A stretch of DNA of 38,831 nucleotides, taken from positions 1 through 38,831 of the forward strand of contig CANFHC010000029.1 in NCBI GenBank assembly GCA_947446575.1. Direction: 5' to 3'. The notes beneath the pieces were generated by a model, which did no database searches, was not told the DNA's origin, and was given only the letters and a program-made list of their open reading frames with translations. Position numbers and translations under genes: made by a program. The DNA comes from Bacteriovoracaceae bacterium (GTDB lineage: Bacteria; Bdellovibrionota; Bacteriovoracia; Bacteriovoracales; Bacteriovoracaceae). Shown here piece by piece: positions 32,918 to 38,831 of the stretch. How positions within the stretch are numbered: position 1 is the first letter of the stretch; each line of letters starts with the position of its first letter.

Positions 32918-33753
32918 CGTGCGTCTCCTAAGAAATGACGTAAGTTCTCTATGTAGGAATGATTTAAAGTTTCTTGAAAATTGCTTGGAGTGAGATATTT
33001 TAAATAGTCTCGTTTGAAGTTATTTTTATCGTTTAGATTAAAATAGGCATTATGTAGTCCTTCTTTCTCTATAAAATTGTTTATTCGTTCTGCTCTAGCA
33101 GGATATTTTGCGTTTTCGTTAGGTTCATAAAATTCAATTTCTTTAAAAGGTGGTTCTTCAAGATAATTAAAAATTGTTTTTAATGACTTGTGCTTAATTT
33201 TATCTTTCGTTTGTCTAAGTTCTATTCTGGTTAAAGGCCCATCCTCTAAGTTTATCTGATTATATCTTTTCTTTTTTTTAAGTTCTGCAATTTTGTCATA
33301 GATGTTATAAAGTTCAGGCAATTTGCCAATATAGAATCCGGTTATTACTCCACGATTGTAATCGACGTAATTGCCATCATCATACATTGTGCTTTTTTGT
33401 TTAAATTTTATTCTCAATCTTCTGTATATGTAATCAATGTTACATTTTAAATCTACAGCGTGATCAAGTCTGGTGATTTCAAATTGATCGAGGTCGGAAA
33501 AATTAGCTAACGATGTTTTAAGAGCATCGAAATTTACCCAATTTTTAGGATTAACTATTATTTTCGTTTGGTAGTCGCTTCCCCAAATTGGATTTGTTTT
33601 TATCTTTATGATCTCAGTATTGTTTTTTTTTATTCTTAAACACAGTCCATAATGTAAATCATTCATTCTCGATAATTGAAAATCTGGAAAAGTAGATTGA
33701 AATATTTTCAAATCTATTAATTCTTTTGATCTCATTTCTATTTTATCTAACAC
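32914..33753 (-). CDS. Rep_trans/MOBT-like rolling-circle initiator or relaxase
   Basis: 279 residues from a GTG start (weak AGGCAG upstream; ATG 33735 is an alternative). Pattern matches replication initiation factors of the Rep_trans type (as in filamentous phages and Tn916/ICEBs1 relaxases): FEITRLDHAVDLKCN (compare RIDLAxD), GFYIGKLPELYNIYDKIAELKKKK (compare YIG...YDK) and TRIELRQTKDKI. These enzymes nick one strand at an origin through a Tyr. The nucleophile cannot be assigned by eye; several Tyr are near the C-terminus. It would start rolling-circle replication or mobilisation of the excised circle. Confidence 0.65.
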   Translation of the reverse strand: MLDKIEMRSKELIDLKIFQSTFPDFQLSRMNDLHYGLCLRIKKNNTEIIKIKTNPIWGSDYQTKIIVNPKNWVNFDALKTSLANFSDLDQFEITRLDHAVDLKCNIDYIYRRLRIKFKQKSTMYDDGNYVDYNRGVITGFYIGKLPELYNIYDKIAELKKKKRYNQINLEDGPLTRIELRQTKDKIKHKSLKTIFNYLEEPPFKEIEFYEPNENAKYPARAERINNFIEKEGLHNAYFNLNDKNNFKRDYLKYLTPSNFQETLNHSYIENLRHFLGDAR

Positions 33754-33848
33754 TTTGATTCTGCCTATATAAGTTAAGTCAATGACTAGAGGTTTACAGT
33801 TAATATTAGGGGAACTAAGAAGCTCCCCATTAATTTTTTGTATTATTC

Positions 33849-34031
33849 TTATTCAGGATTTACTTTGTTTTGATTAAGCCACTGTGCAAGATCGTCTTGG
33901 CTAACTCTGACAAGGCGCCCTATCTTAATGATTGGAATTTCCCTTCTGAAGATGGCACTTCTTAATTTCGACATTTTGATTCCAAGTAATTCACATACTT
34001 CTTGAGGTGTTAACAGTTTTTGATCTTTCAT
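33849..34031 (-). CDS. Excisionase/AlpA-like helix-turn-helix protein
   Basis: 60 residues forming one MerR-type winged HTH (HTH_17): LLTPQEVCELLGIKMSKLRSAI then IPIIKIGRLVRVSQDDLAQWL, the classic recognition-helix/wing pattern of recombination directionality factors. It would bend DNA at the att arms and favour excision, or act as an AlpA-like activator. ATG 34031 has AAGGAGA at 34036-34042. First gene of the element's leftward operon; a palindrome and a -10 lie upstream. Confidence 0.85.
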   Translation of the reverse strand: MKDQKLLTPQEVCELLGIKMSKLRSAIFRREIPIIKIGRLVRVSQDDLAQWLNQNKVNPE

Positions 34032-34092
34032 AGACTCTCCTTAAAATGATCTAGGTTGCTTTGTTAAGAACACAATAAGTAGATTGTTAGAG

Positions 34093-34121
34093 ATTATGAA
34101 TTGCTATTCGTAGTTACGAAT
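34093..34121 (-). promoter_or_regulatory. Operator-like palindrome and -10 upstream of the excisionase-like gene
   Basis: ATTCGTA-GT-TACGAAT (34106-34121), a perfect 7-bp dyad. On the minus strand a CATAAT -10 (34098-34093) follows it, so the dyad covers the spacer/-35 region. 34032-34292 is otherwise non-coding. Confidence 0.5.
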
Positions 34122-34292
34122 AAAAGATTTTTATGATTTACAATTAAAGTTTACCCACCGTGTATTGACCTCTAACGCGAGTCTCACTAATGTGTTTTGG
34201 GGGGCAGGAGAGCAGTTTATTTAATAATAAATTGCGATTGTTTTTGGCCTTAGAGTTTTTTGATTGCCTTTGATTCTCTTCGTTCTGAGCTA

Positions 34293-35279
34293 TTATTCAA
34301 GTAAATCTTCCTCTTCTTTTTTTGCATTAGAAGGTCGTTCGTTCTCAGGTAAAAGGGTACAAGCTTTAATGATTCCTTCTGTGCATGCTACTTTTAATGA
34401 TTTTTTTGAAGCTTCTAAATTCCCTTTCTTTTTTTCCAAAAGACCTAAAAGATAACAAGAGTTACCGTCATCTTTTTTACAGGAAATTTTATAAAGCTCA
34501 TTCGCTTTTTCGAAATTTCCGATTTTTTCTTCAATTTCCCCCCATTTTGTACAAGCCTTAAATTTAGTCTTATCACACTCGGATATTAACGTTGCGCATT
34601 TTCCGCCCTTATAATTTTCAAATTTTCCTGTCGTTATTTGTGAGTCTCTTTGTTTGCAAGTATCATAATAATCTGCTTCACAGTTTATTTGGTAATAAAT
34701 TTTTGCTTCCACTAATTTATTTCTTCTTGCTTCAAATTCACCAGCATAAAAGCAAGCATCGTAATATTTACCATCACATGCCTTTTTATAGAGTTTGATT
34801 TCATCTAATTCATTTATTCCTTTAGTCTCATCAAATGCTAATGACATGCAAGAAGCATAATCATTTTTATCGCATGCAATTTGTTCATACTTCTTAGACT
34901 CTGCTAAATTGTTTTTTTGTCTCTCAAGATAGCTGACCATACTGCATGCACTTGATATATTTTCTGCGCATTTTTGTTTATAAAACCCGATATAACTTGG
35001 ATCTTGTAGTGCTAAATATTCAGATCGATGGGGATTACGAGTGTGAAGATTTAATTCATCTAATTCGAAGCAAGCTTTGGCATTTTTTCCATTACAAGCT
35101 TTTTTTAAAAGCACTTGTTTATCTTGAGGAGATGATTTTCTTGCAAGTTCCAGACAAGCATCGAAATCGCTTTTATTACATTTTATTTCTAACTTAGCTA
35201 AAACTTCCTTAGTGTAATAACGTTCATTTGCATGAATATTTTGAAAAACTAAACTGACCAGTATTAGAGCAAGAATCAT
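34293..35279 (-). CDS. Exported Sel1/Hcp-like cysteine-rich repeat protein
   Basis: 328 residues: signal peptide (about 1-17), then about eight helix-pair repeats of roughly 36 residues, each with paired Cys (for example CNKSDFDACLELA, CNGKNAKACFELDE, CDKNDYASCMSLAF, CDGKYYDACFYAGEFEARR, CKKDDGNSCYLLGLLEKKKG, CTEGIIKACTLLPE). This is the pattern of Sel1-like repeats in Helicobacter Hcp proteins, where disulphides lock each repeat. Periplasmic or surface binding protein. Cargo of the element. ATG 35279 has AAAGGAA upstream. Confidence 0.8.
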   Translation of the reverse strand: MILALILVSLVFQNIHANERYYTKEVLAKLEIKCNKSDFDACLELARKSSPQDKQVLLKKACNGKNAKACFELDELNLHTRNPHRSEYLALQDPSYIGFYKQKCAENISSACSMVSYLERQKNNLAESKKYEQIACDKNDYASCMSLAFDETKGINELDEIKLYKKACDGKYYDACFYAGEFEARRNKLVEAKIYYQINCEADYYDTCKQRDSQITTGKFENYKGGKCATLISECDKTKFKACTKWGEIEEKIGNFEKANELYKISCKKDDGNSCYLLGLLEKKKGNLEASKKSLKVACTEGIIKACTLLPENERPSNAKKEEEDLLE

Positions 35280-35339
35280 TTTTAATTCCTTTAATTATGA
35301 ACATACAAATCTAATCTAAATAGTTTTGAGTAATAAATA

Positions 35340-35759
35340 TTATTTCTGAGGAGGAGTATTGAAAGATTTAGATCCAACTGTTCGAGGTGTACTTGATATA
35401 GCAAGAAAGATTAATGTTAAAAATACCATCCCGATGAACAAAATAATTCCCAATATACCACCTTTTATAAATGCTTTTTTGATATTTTTTCGATTAATTC
35501 CACAGTCTCTAATATTTATTACTTTACCATCTTTTCTTTTATATAATTGAATGCAAACTTTCTCTAAGTTTAAATTTAAGACTTTGGCAATTTCATTAGA
35601 TGACATGTTAGAAAAATTATAAACATGATGCTTACATTTTTTACATAGTCGCGCTTTCTCATCACCCTTCATATCGTCCCAAGAAATAGAGCATGGTGAA
35701 GGTATATCGAATTCAATTTTATCGACGTCTTCAGCTGACCAGTGCTTTTTAATGCTCAT
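35340..35759 (-). CDS. Membrane protein with CxxxW-M-C-x2-C motif
   Basis: 139 residues. The N-terminal cytoplasmic part carries PSPCSISWDDMKGDEKARLC, then KKCKHHVYNFSNMSSNEI and VCIQLYKRKDGKVINIRDC, a pattern I recall from small uncharacterised membrane proteins of delta-type bacteria and planctomycetes, probably a metal-binding knuckle. One TM helix follows (GILGIILFIGMVFLTLIFLA) and a short polar tail. No function known. Cargo of the element, next to the Sel1-like gene but separated by 60 bases. Confidence 0.7.
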   Translation of the reverse strand: MSIKKHWSAEDVDKIEFDIPSPCSISWDDMKGDEKARLCKKCKHHVYNFSNMSSNEIAKVLNLNLEKVCIQLYKRKDGKVINIRDCGINRKNIKKAFIKGGILGIILFIGMVFLTLIFLAISSTPRTVGSKSFNTPPQK

Positions 35760-35878
35760 GTTTATTTTCCCTATTAGTCACTAATCACATGAATAAAATA
35801 AATTTCCATGTCTCATTTTTCGGTAAGGGGCCAGATTACTTTATATCAAGATTTATTTACACAGTAACAGCACGGAAG

Positions 35879-35909
35879 CGTGAGCCAAACATGAGCCATT
35901 CGTGAGCCA
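35879..35909 (+). repeat. Putative integrase arm sites, attR side (3 x TGAGCCA, 11-bp period)
   Basis: TGAGCCA at 35881-35887, 35892-35898 and 35903-35909, about one helical turn apart. Same orientation and period as TGAGCTA on the attL side. Confidence 0.6.
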
Positions 35910-36009
35910 AAATAACTAATTATCTTCAATTCTCAATCATCAAAGATAACAAATAAATTCCTAAATTTTCAATTGTAACATGTTAATAATACTCTGTTTC
36001 TTAGTGATT

Positions 36010-36023
36010 AATTACTAGTAATT
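36010..36023. repeat. 14-bp perfect palindrome near attR
   Basis: AATTACTAGTAATT, between the arm repeats and the attR core. Possible site for an excision or accessory protein. Confidence 0.4.
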
Positions 36024-36059
36024 GATAACGACAGCGAAGTAGAGAATACCTGACTTAAA

Positions 36060-36080
36060 GAATCCGCCCGTCTCCTCCAA
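36060..36080 (+). repeat. attR core: second copy of the 21-bp tRNA-Cys repeat
   Basis: Identical to 31160-31180. No other part of a tRNA precedes it, so it is not a second tRNA gene. Confidence 0.9.
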
Positions 36081-36168
36081 TCGAATATTAAGAAAAATAG
36101 CACAAGTTCAATTTTTAGACCTGATTTACCCAAACATTTATCTTAATTAATCATTTTTATTTAATTTA

Positions 36169-36291
36169 TTATAAGCAACTTGCAACAGTTGAGACTATTT
36201 CATTTAGGACGCTTTTACTCTCGTTAGAAATATTGGTTCCTTCTTCAATTTTTTCGAACATAGGAACAATTAAAACATTATTTTTTCTTAA
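36169..36291 (-). pseudogene. Remnant of a methyl-accepting chemotaxis protein
   Basis: Forty codons between stops on the minus strand. FEKIEEGTNISNESKSVLNE aligns with [20 protein letters not shown] of the chemoreceptor fragment at 37986-38831: K, E, G, N, S, V, N, E are shared and most other positions are conservative. It has no signalling tip and no start of its own. Probably a decayed receptor copy just outside attR. The rest of 36081-36345 (non-coding, A+T-rich) shows nothing else. Confidence 0.4.
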
Positions 36292-36345
36292 TTAAGGCCG
36301 AGCGCTTTAGAAAACCAGCTTAAATAGTCTACTTGGATTTAATAC

Positions 36346-36372
36346 TAAAGCTTTTACTTTAAAAGCCGATAA
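36346..36372 (+). promoter_or_regulatory. Near-consensus FliA (sigma28) promoter
   Basis: TAAAGCTT (36346-36353), exactly 11 bases, GCCGATAA (36365-36372): 7/8 and 8/8 matches. It lies 39 bases before the next start codon. Confidence 0.8.
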
Positions 36373-36411
36373 TATGATTTTTTCAATATTGACCTTAAAA
36401 AGTGTGTTAAA

Positions 36412-37788
36412 ATGAAAATATTTAAATTGTTATCAAAAAAAATTTTAACTTCAATATCTTTTCCTTTTGCAATTTTTTTCTTAGTTTCAATGTTATACAA
36501 CACTACTGCATCTGCTATTTCTCTAGCAGAATTAAGTTATCAATTGGCTATTGGGAGTTGCCCAACCCAAAAGGTAATAGGTGAAGAAGATTTAGTTAAA
36601 TGCGGAGTTAATAAAACTATTCAGCAAAATAAATCAAATATAATGTCACAAATCTCTGATGATGCTTATTTAGCAGGACTAGCAAATATTCGTTATAATT
36701 CAATTGGTTGTGCGCAAACTCAAATTGATGGATTAGAAGCTAACCCAAAGAAGCTCGAGAAGTTTATTACTATCTACACTCTTAGTGTGATCGAAATCGG
36801 GCTAGAAAAAAGAATGATGAGCGCACGTTCACCATTTATAAATACTGATAAAAAAGCAAAAGAAGATTACACAAATGCTCGATTAAGGGCCGAGGCAATT
36901 TTAGCATCACTACCGTTTACTCAAATTCCTTCATTGCGCCTTACAATTAACCACATAGTCTCTCAAATTGATTATTCCATTGATCCATTCTCCCCTGAAA
37001 TTGAAAAAGATTTCGAAAAATTAGTTAAATATGCGTTACAGCAGTCTAAGAAAGAAATTATAGAAAATAAAGAGGTTATGAGAATTGGTGTTCGTTCAAT
37101 TGGTAAATCATTGTCGAATACAGTTAGAGAATCCTTAGCTCAAGACACTGACTTGATTGAAGAGTTTAAACAAAATTCGGGAATGAGTAATGCTCAACTG
37201 GCTCCCTCCGCTTGTAGTGTAGATGCAAAATATGGGCGTGGGGCGAGTTATCGAGATGATGCTCTTTTAATTGCAACCATACTTGGTCCAGAAATAGCAA
37301 TAGGTTTAGAGCAACTAGGTAAAGCAGGTATTGCTCTTAAAAGTTCAATTACCGGAGCTGCTGCCATGGGGACTTTTAGCATACGAACCGCTGGTGTTCT
37401 CCGTTTATTGAGCACTATGGGACATGGTTTGGATATCTTAAAACAAATAGAGAAATCATGTTTTGCTGAAGTAACATTAAAAAGTGATCATTATGATCAA
37501 AAATGTGAGAAAAATATTATAAAATCCCTCGGAAATGATACCTGTGCTTTGGATATATTTCTAGGCGCACTAGGCGCCAAGTCAATACTTGGACATTTCA
37601 AGTTAGATAGTGATGAAATCATACATCCAATTGACATTCATGAATATTTTCACGAAAAAGCAAAACAATTAAGTTTGTATAATGCGAATATCTTAATGCA
37701 CGATCCATCAGAAGTAGTTGATGATAAAAAAAATACGAATCCTCCCAATCCGAATCCTTCACCAACTCCTGCTCCATTGAAAAAATAG
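36412..37788 (+). CDS. Secreted protein of unknown function, FliA-controlled
   Basis: 458 residues. Long signal peptide (about 1-35, ending TTASA). The mature part is mostly helical with Cys at intervals (SYQLAIGSCPTQ, LVKCGVN, NSIGCAQTQ, APSACSVDAKYGRG, KSCFAEVTLK, DQKCEKNI, NDTCALDIF). A glycine/alanine-rich hydrophobic stretch (LIATILGPEIAIGLEQLG, ITGAAAMGTFSIR) lies near 280-320, and the C-terminus is Pro/Asn-rich (NPPNPNPSPTPAPLKK). No family recognised. No ribosome site precedes the ATG. The FliA promoter suggests it is made in the motile phase. Confidence 0.8.
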   Translation: MKIFKLLSKKILTSISFPFAIFFLVSMLYNTTASAISLAELSYQLAIGSCPTQKVIGEEDLVKCGVNKTIQQNKSNIMSQISDDAYLAGLANIRYNSIGCAQTQIDGLEANPKKLEKFITIYTLSVIEIGLEKRMMSARSPFINTDKKAKEDYTNARLRAEAILASLPFTQIPSLRLTINHIVSQIDYSIDPFSPEIEKDFEKLVKYALQQSKKEIIENKEVMRIGVRSIGKSLSNTVRESLAQDTDLIEEFKQNSGMSNAQLAPSACSVDAKYGRGASYRDDALLIATILGPEIAIGLEQLGKAGIALKSSITGAAAMGTFSIRTAGVLRLLSTMGHGLDILKQIEKSCFAEVTLKSDHYDQKCEKNIIKSLGNDTCALDIFLGALGAKSILGHFKLDSDEIIHPIDIHEYFHEKAKQLSLYNANILMHDPSEVVDDKKNTNPPNPNPSPTPAPLKK

Positions 37789-37848
37789 CAATATTTAGTT
37801 TTGCAATCTTGATCAATAAGAAAATTAAAACAAAGTTAATCCAAAAAA

Positions 37849-37977
37849 ATGGAGAATATTATTTCTTTGGAACAACAAGTTGAGGAAGTGAAATGTGCAA
37901 TGAGTATGGTGTCTATACCAATGCTCTATTTTACAAAGCATGGATTGATCAAACTACTCGAACTCTCTAAAAATTAA
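37849..37977 (+). CDS. Possible 42-residue protein
   Basis: ATG GAG AAT ... TAA encodes a short helical peptide: MENIISLEQQVEEVKCAMSM, then VSIPMLYFTKHGLIKLLELS. It has a coiled-coil-like start and a mildly hydrophobic end. No ribosome site and no recognised family. It fills most of the gap between the secreted-protein gene and the convergent chemoreceptor. May be a real small gene or a remnant. Confidence 0.35.
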   Translation: MENIISLEQQVEEVKCAMSMVSIPMLYFTKHGLIKLLELSKN

Positions 37978-37985
37978 TTTTAAAC

Positions 37986-38831
37986 TTAAGAATTTTTTGT
38001 TGCCGAAACAATATAATGAAGATCATTAATGATTACATTTAGATCCTTAGCTTGAGCAGAGAGTGTTTCGGCCGTAACATTAAACGTTGATGTCGTTTCC
38101 GTATTTTGCTGTGTAACTAAATCTAACTGCATAACAGCTTTATTAATTTCAACGATCCCCTGACTTTGTTCTAAACTTGAGTTAGAAATATCAGAAATCA
38201 TTCTTGAAATATTAGAAGCATTCTGCAAGACCTCGTTAAAAACTGCTTCGCATTTTGAACTTACATTTATGCCATGTTCAACTTTTAACTTACTTTCATT
38301 TAATAATATCTGGATTTTATTTTTTGAATTTTCTACAATTGAAGTAACTGACTTAACACTTTCATCTAGCATGGAAGCTATTTCTTGAGATGCGTTTCCG
38401 CTCATTGCGGCTAAATTGCCAACCTCTTCGGCAACAACTGCAAACCCTTTACCAGACTCTCCTGCACGGGCAGCTTCGACCGAAGCATTAAAAGATAAAA
38501 GCTTTGTTTGAAATACAATATCATTGATAACTTTTGTTTTTTGACCGATCTCAATAATGATGCCAACAACCTTTTGAATTTCTTGATTTGTTTGATCAAT
38601 CTGGTTTGCAATATCATTTGTGCCAACACTAATTGAGTTAATGGCCTTTACTAAATCAGAAACAACTTCAGTTCCCACCTGTGCCGACTTTAAACTTTTT
38701 GAAGAGATAAGATTCGCATCTTTAGCTTGGTCTGAGTTTTTGTTTACAATAGAACTAATTTCTTCAATTGTGGCTGAAGTTTCTTGAAGTGAAGCAGCTT
38801 GTTGATTAATGGCCAATGACAATTGACCTGA
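37986..38831 (-). CDS. Methyl-accepting chemotaxis protein, C-terminal signalling domain (5' end outside window)
   Basis: The frame is open to the end of the window, so the start lies beyond it. About 281 residues show the long MCP coiled coil with the conserved tip [20 protein letters not shown], which binds CheA and CheW, flanked by methylation-helix heptads ([34 protein letters not shown]). The sensor part is not visible. It ends without a CheR-docking pentapeptide (IVSATKNS). Confidence 0.93.
   Translation of the reverse strand, partial: SGQLSLAINQQAASLQETSATIEEISSIVNKNSDQAKDANLISSKSLKSAQVGTEVVSDLVKAINSISVGTNDIANQIDQTNQEIQKVVGIIIEIGQKTKVINDIVFQTKLLSFNASVEAARAGESGKGFAVVAEEVGNLAAMSGNASQEIASMLDESVKSVTSIVENSKNKIQILLNESKLKVEHGINVSSKCEAVFNEVLQNASNISRMISDISNSSLEQSQGIVEINKAVMQLDLVTQQNTETTSTFNVTAETLSAQAKDLNVIINDLHYIVSATKNS

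Larger units (their letters stand above)
35760..36059. other. Non-coding attR-side end of the element
   Basis: About 300 bases, very A+T-rich, with no credible ORF. It holds three TGAGCCA repeats (35881-35909), a 14-bp perfect palindrome (36010-36023) and, upstream of the membrane-protein gene, no clear promoter. Confidence 0.7.
31160..36080. mobile_element. 4.9-kb integrative element in tRNA-Cys
   Basis: Bounded by 21-bp direct repeats (31160-31180, 36060-36080) derived from the tRNA-Cys 3' end. The integrase gene starts the element next to the tRNA. Recombination/replication genes, all minus strand: excisionase-like (33849-34031), Rep_trans-like (32914-33753), HTH protein (32489-32917), integrase (31202-32302). 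Cargo: Sel1-like exported protein and a Cys-motif membrane protein. No capsid, tail or conjugation genes, so it is either an integrative mobilisable element or a phage satellite. Visibly more A+T-rich than its flanks. Confidence 0.85.

Noticed and set aside
35879-35909. Three short direct repeats as a possible CRISPR array
   Set aside because: Units are 7 bp with 4-bp gaps, no spacers and no cas genes; they fit integrase arm sites better.
36060-36080. Second tRNA at the right end of the element
   Set aside because: Only 21 bases of the 3' part are present; no anticodon or D arm precedes them.

Overview
The window looks like part of an A+T-rich chromosome from a Bdellovibrionota-type (Bacteriovorax/Peredibacter-like) bacterium. 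This is inferred from low-GC coding, many signal-peptide lipoproteins and outer-membrane barrels, FliA-type promoters in front of surface proteins, a chemoreceptor, PilZ and cyclic-nucleotide-binding proteins, and housekeeping genes whose sequences resemble delta-type relatives. Species cannot be fixed from sequence alone.

Layout. 1-4.7 kb: end of a conserved unknown protein, an exported S1/P1 nuclease, a single-domain response regulator, and a ClpB-like AAA+ unfoldase behind a heat-shock-like (sigma32) promoter. 4.7-7.9 kb: a cNMP-binding protein facing a minus-strand operon pgsA-serB-panD-LRR. 8-13 kb: plus-strand PilZ protein, glpX, a SRPBCC/small-protein/yggS cluster, an M15-like peptidase and a 2-oxoglutarate/IPNS-type oxygenase. 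13-22.3 kb: envelope region with an outer-membrane barrel, a 1722-residue lipoprotein carrying five copies of a 28-residue motif and a formylglycine-generating-enzyme-like end, an orphan ParA with a 93-residue overlapping partner, and a second barrel with a small exported companion. 22.3-28.8 kb: queA-tgt-yajC-tatA-secD-secF plus a membrane protein. 28.8-31.2 kb: a lipoprotein, an HU/IHF protein and tRNA-Cys(GCA).

31.16-36.08 kb is a compact integrated element. It is bounded by 21-bp direct repeats made from the 3' end of tRNA-Cys, and has a tyrosine integrase, an HTH protein, a Rep_trans-like initiator/relaxase, an excisionase-like protein and two cargo genes. Matching 11-bp-period repeats (TGAGCTA x2, TGAGCCA x3) lie inside both ends and look like integrase arm sites. 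Beyond it are a chemoreceptor remnant, a secreted 458-residue protein behind a near-consensus FliA promoter, a possible 42-residue ORF and the C-terminal part of a methyl-accepting chemotaxis protein.

Themes. Two strong and one weak FliA-like promoters link surface/secreted proteins to the motile phase. Three gene junctions show a promoter interlocked with a hairpin, so incoming transcripts could fold the hairpin but locally initiated ones could not. The queuosine genes share a run with the Sec/Tat translocation genes. The best candidates for undescribed biology are the repeat-bearing lipoprotein, the ParA pair and the small tRNA-Cys element.
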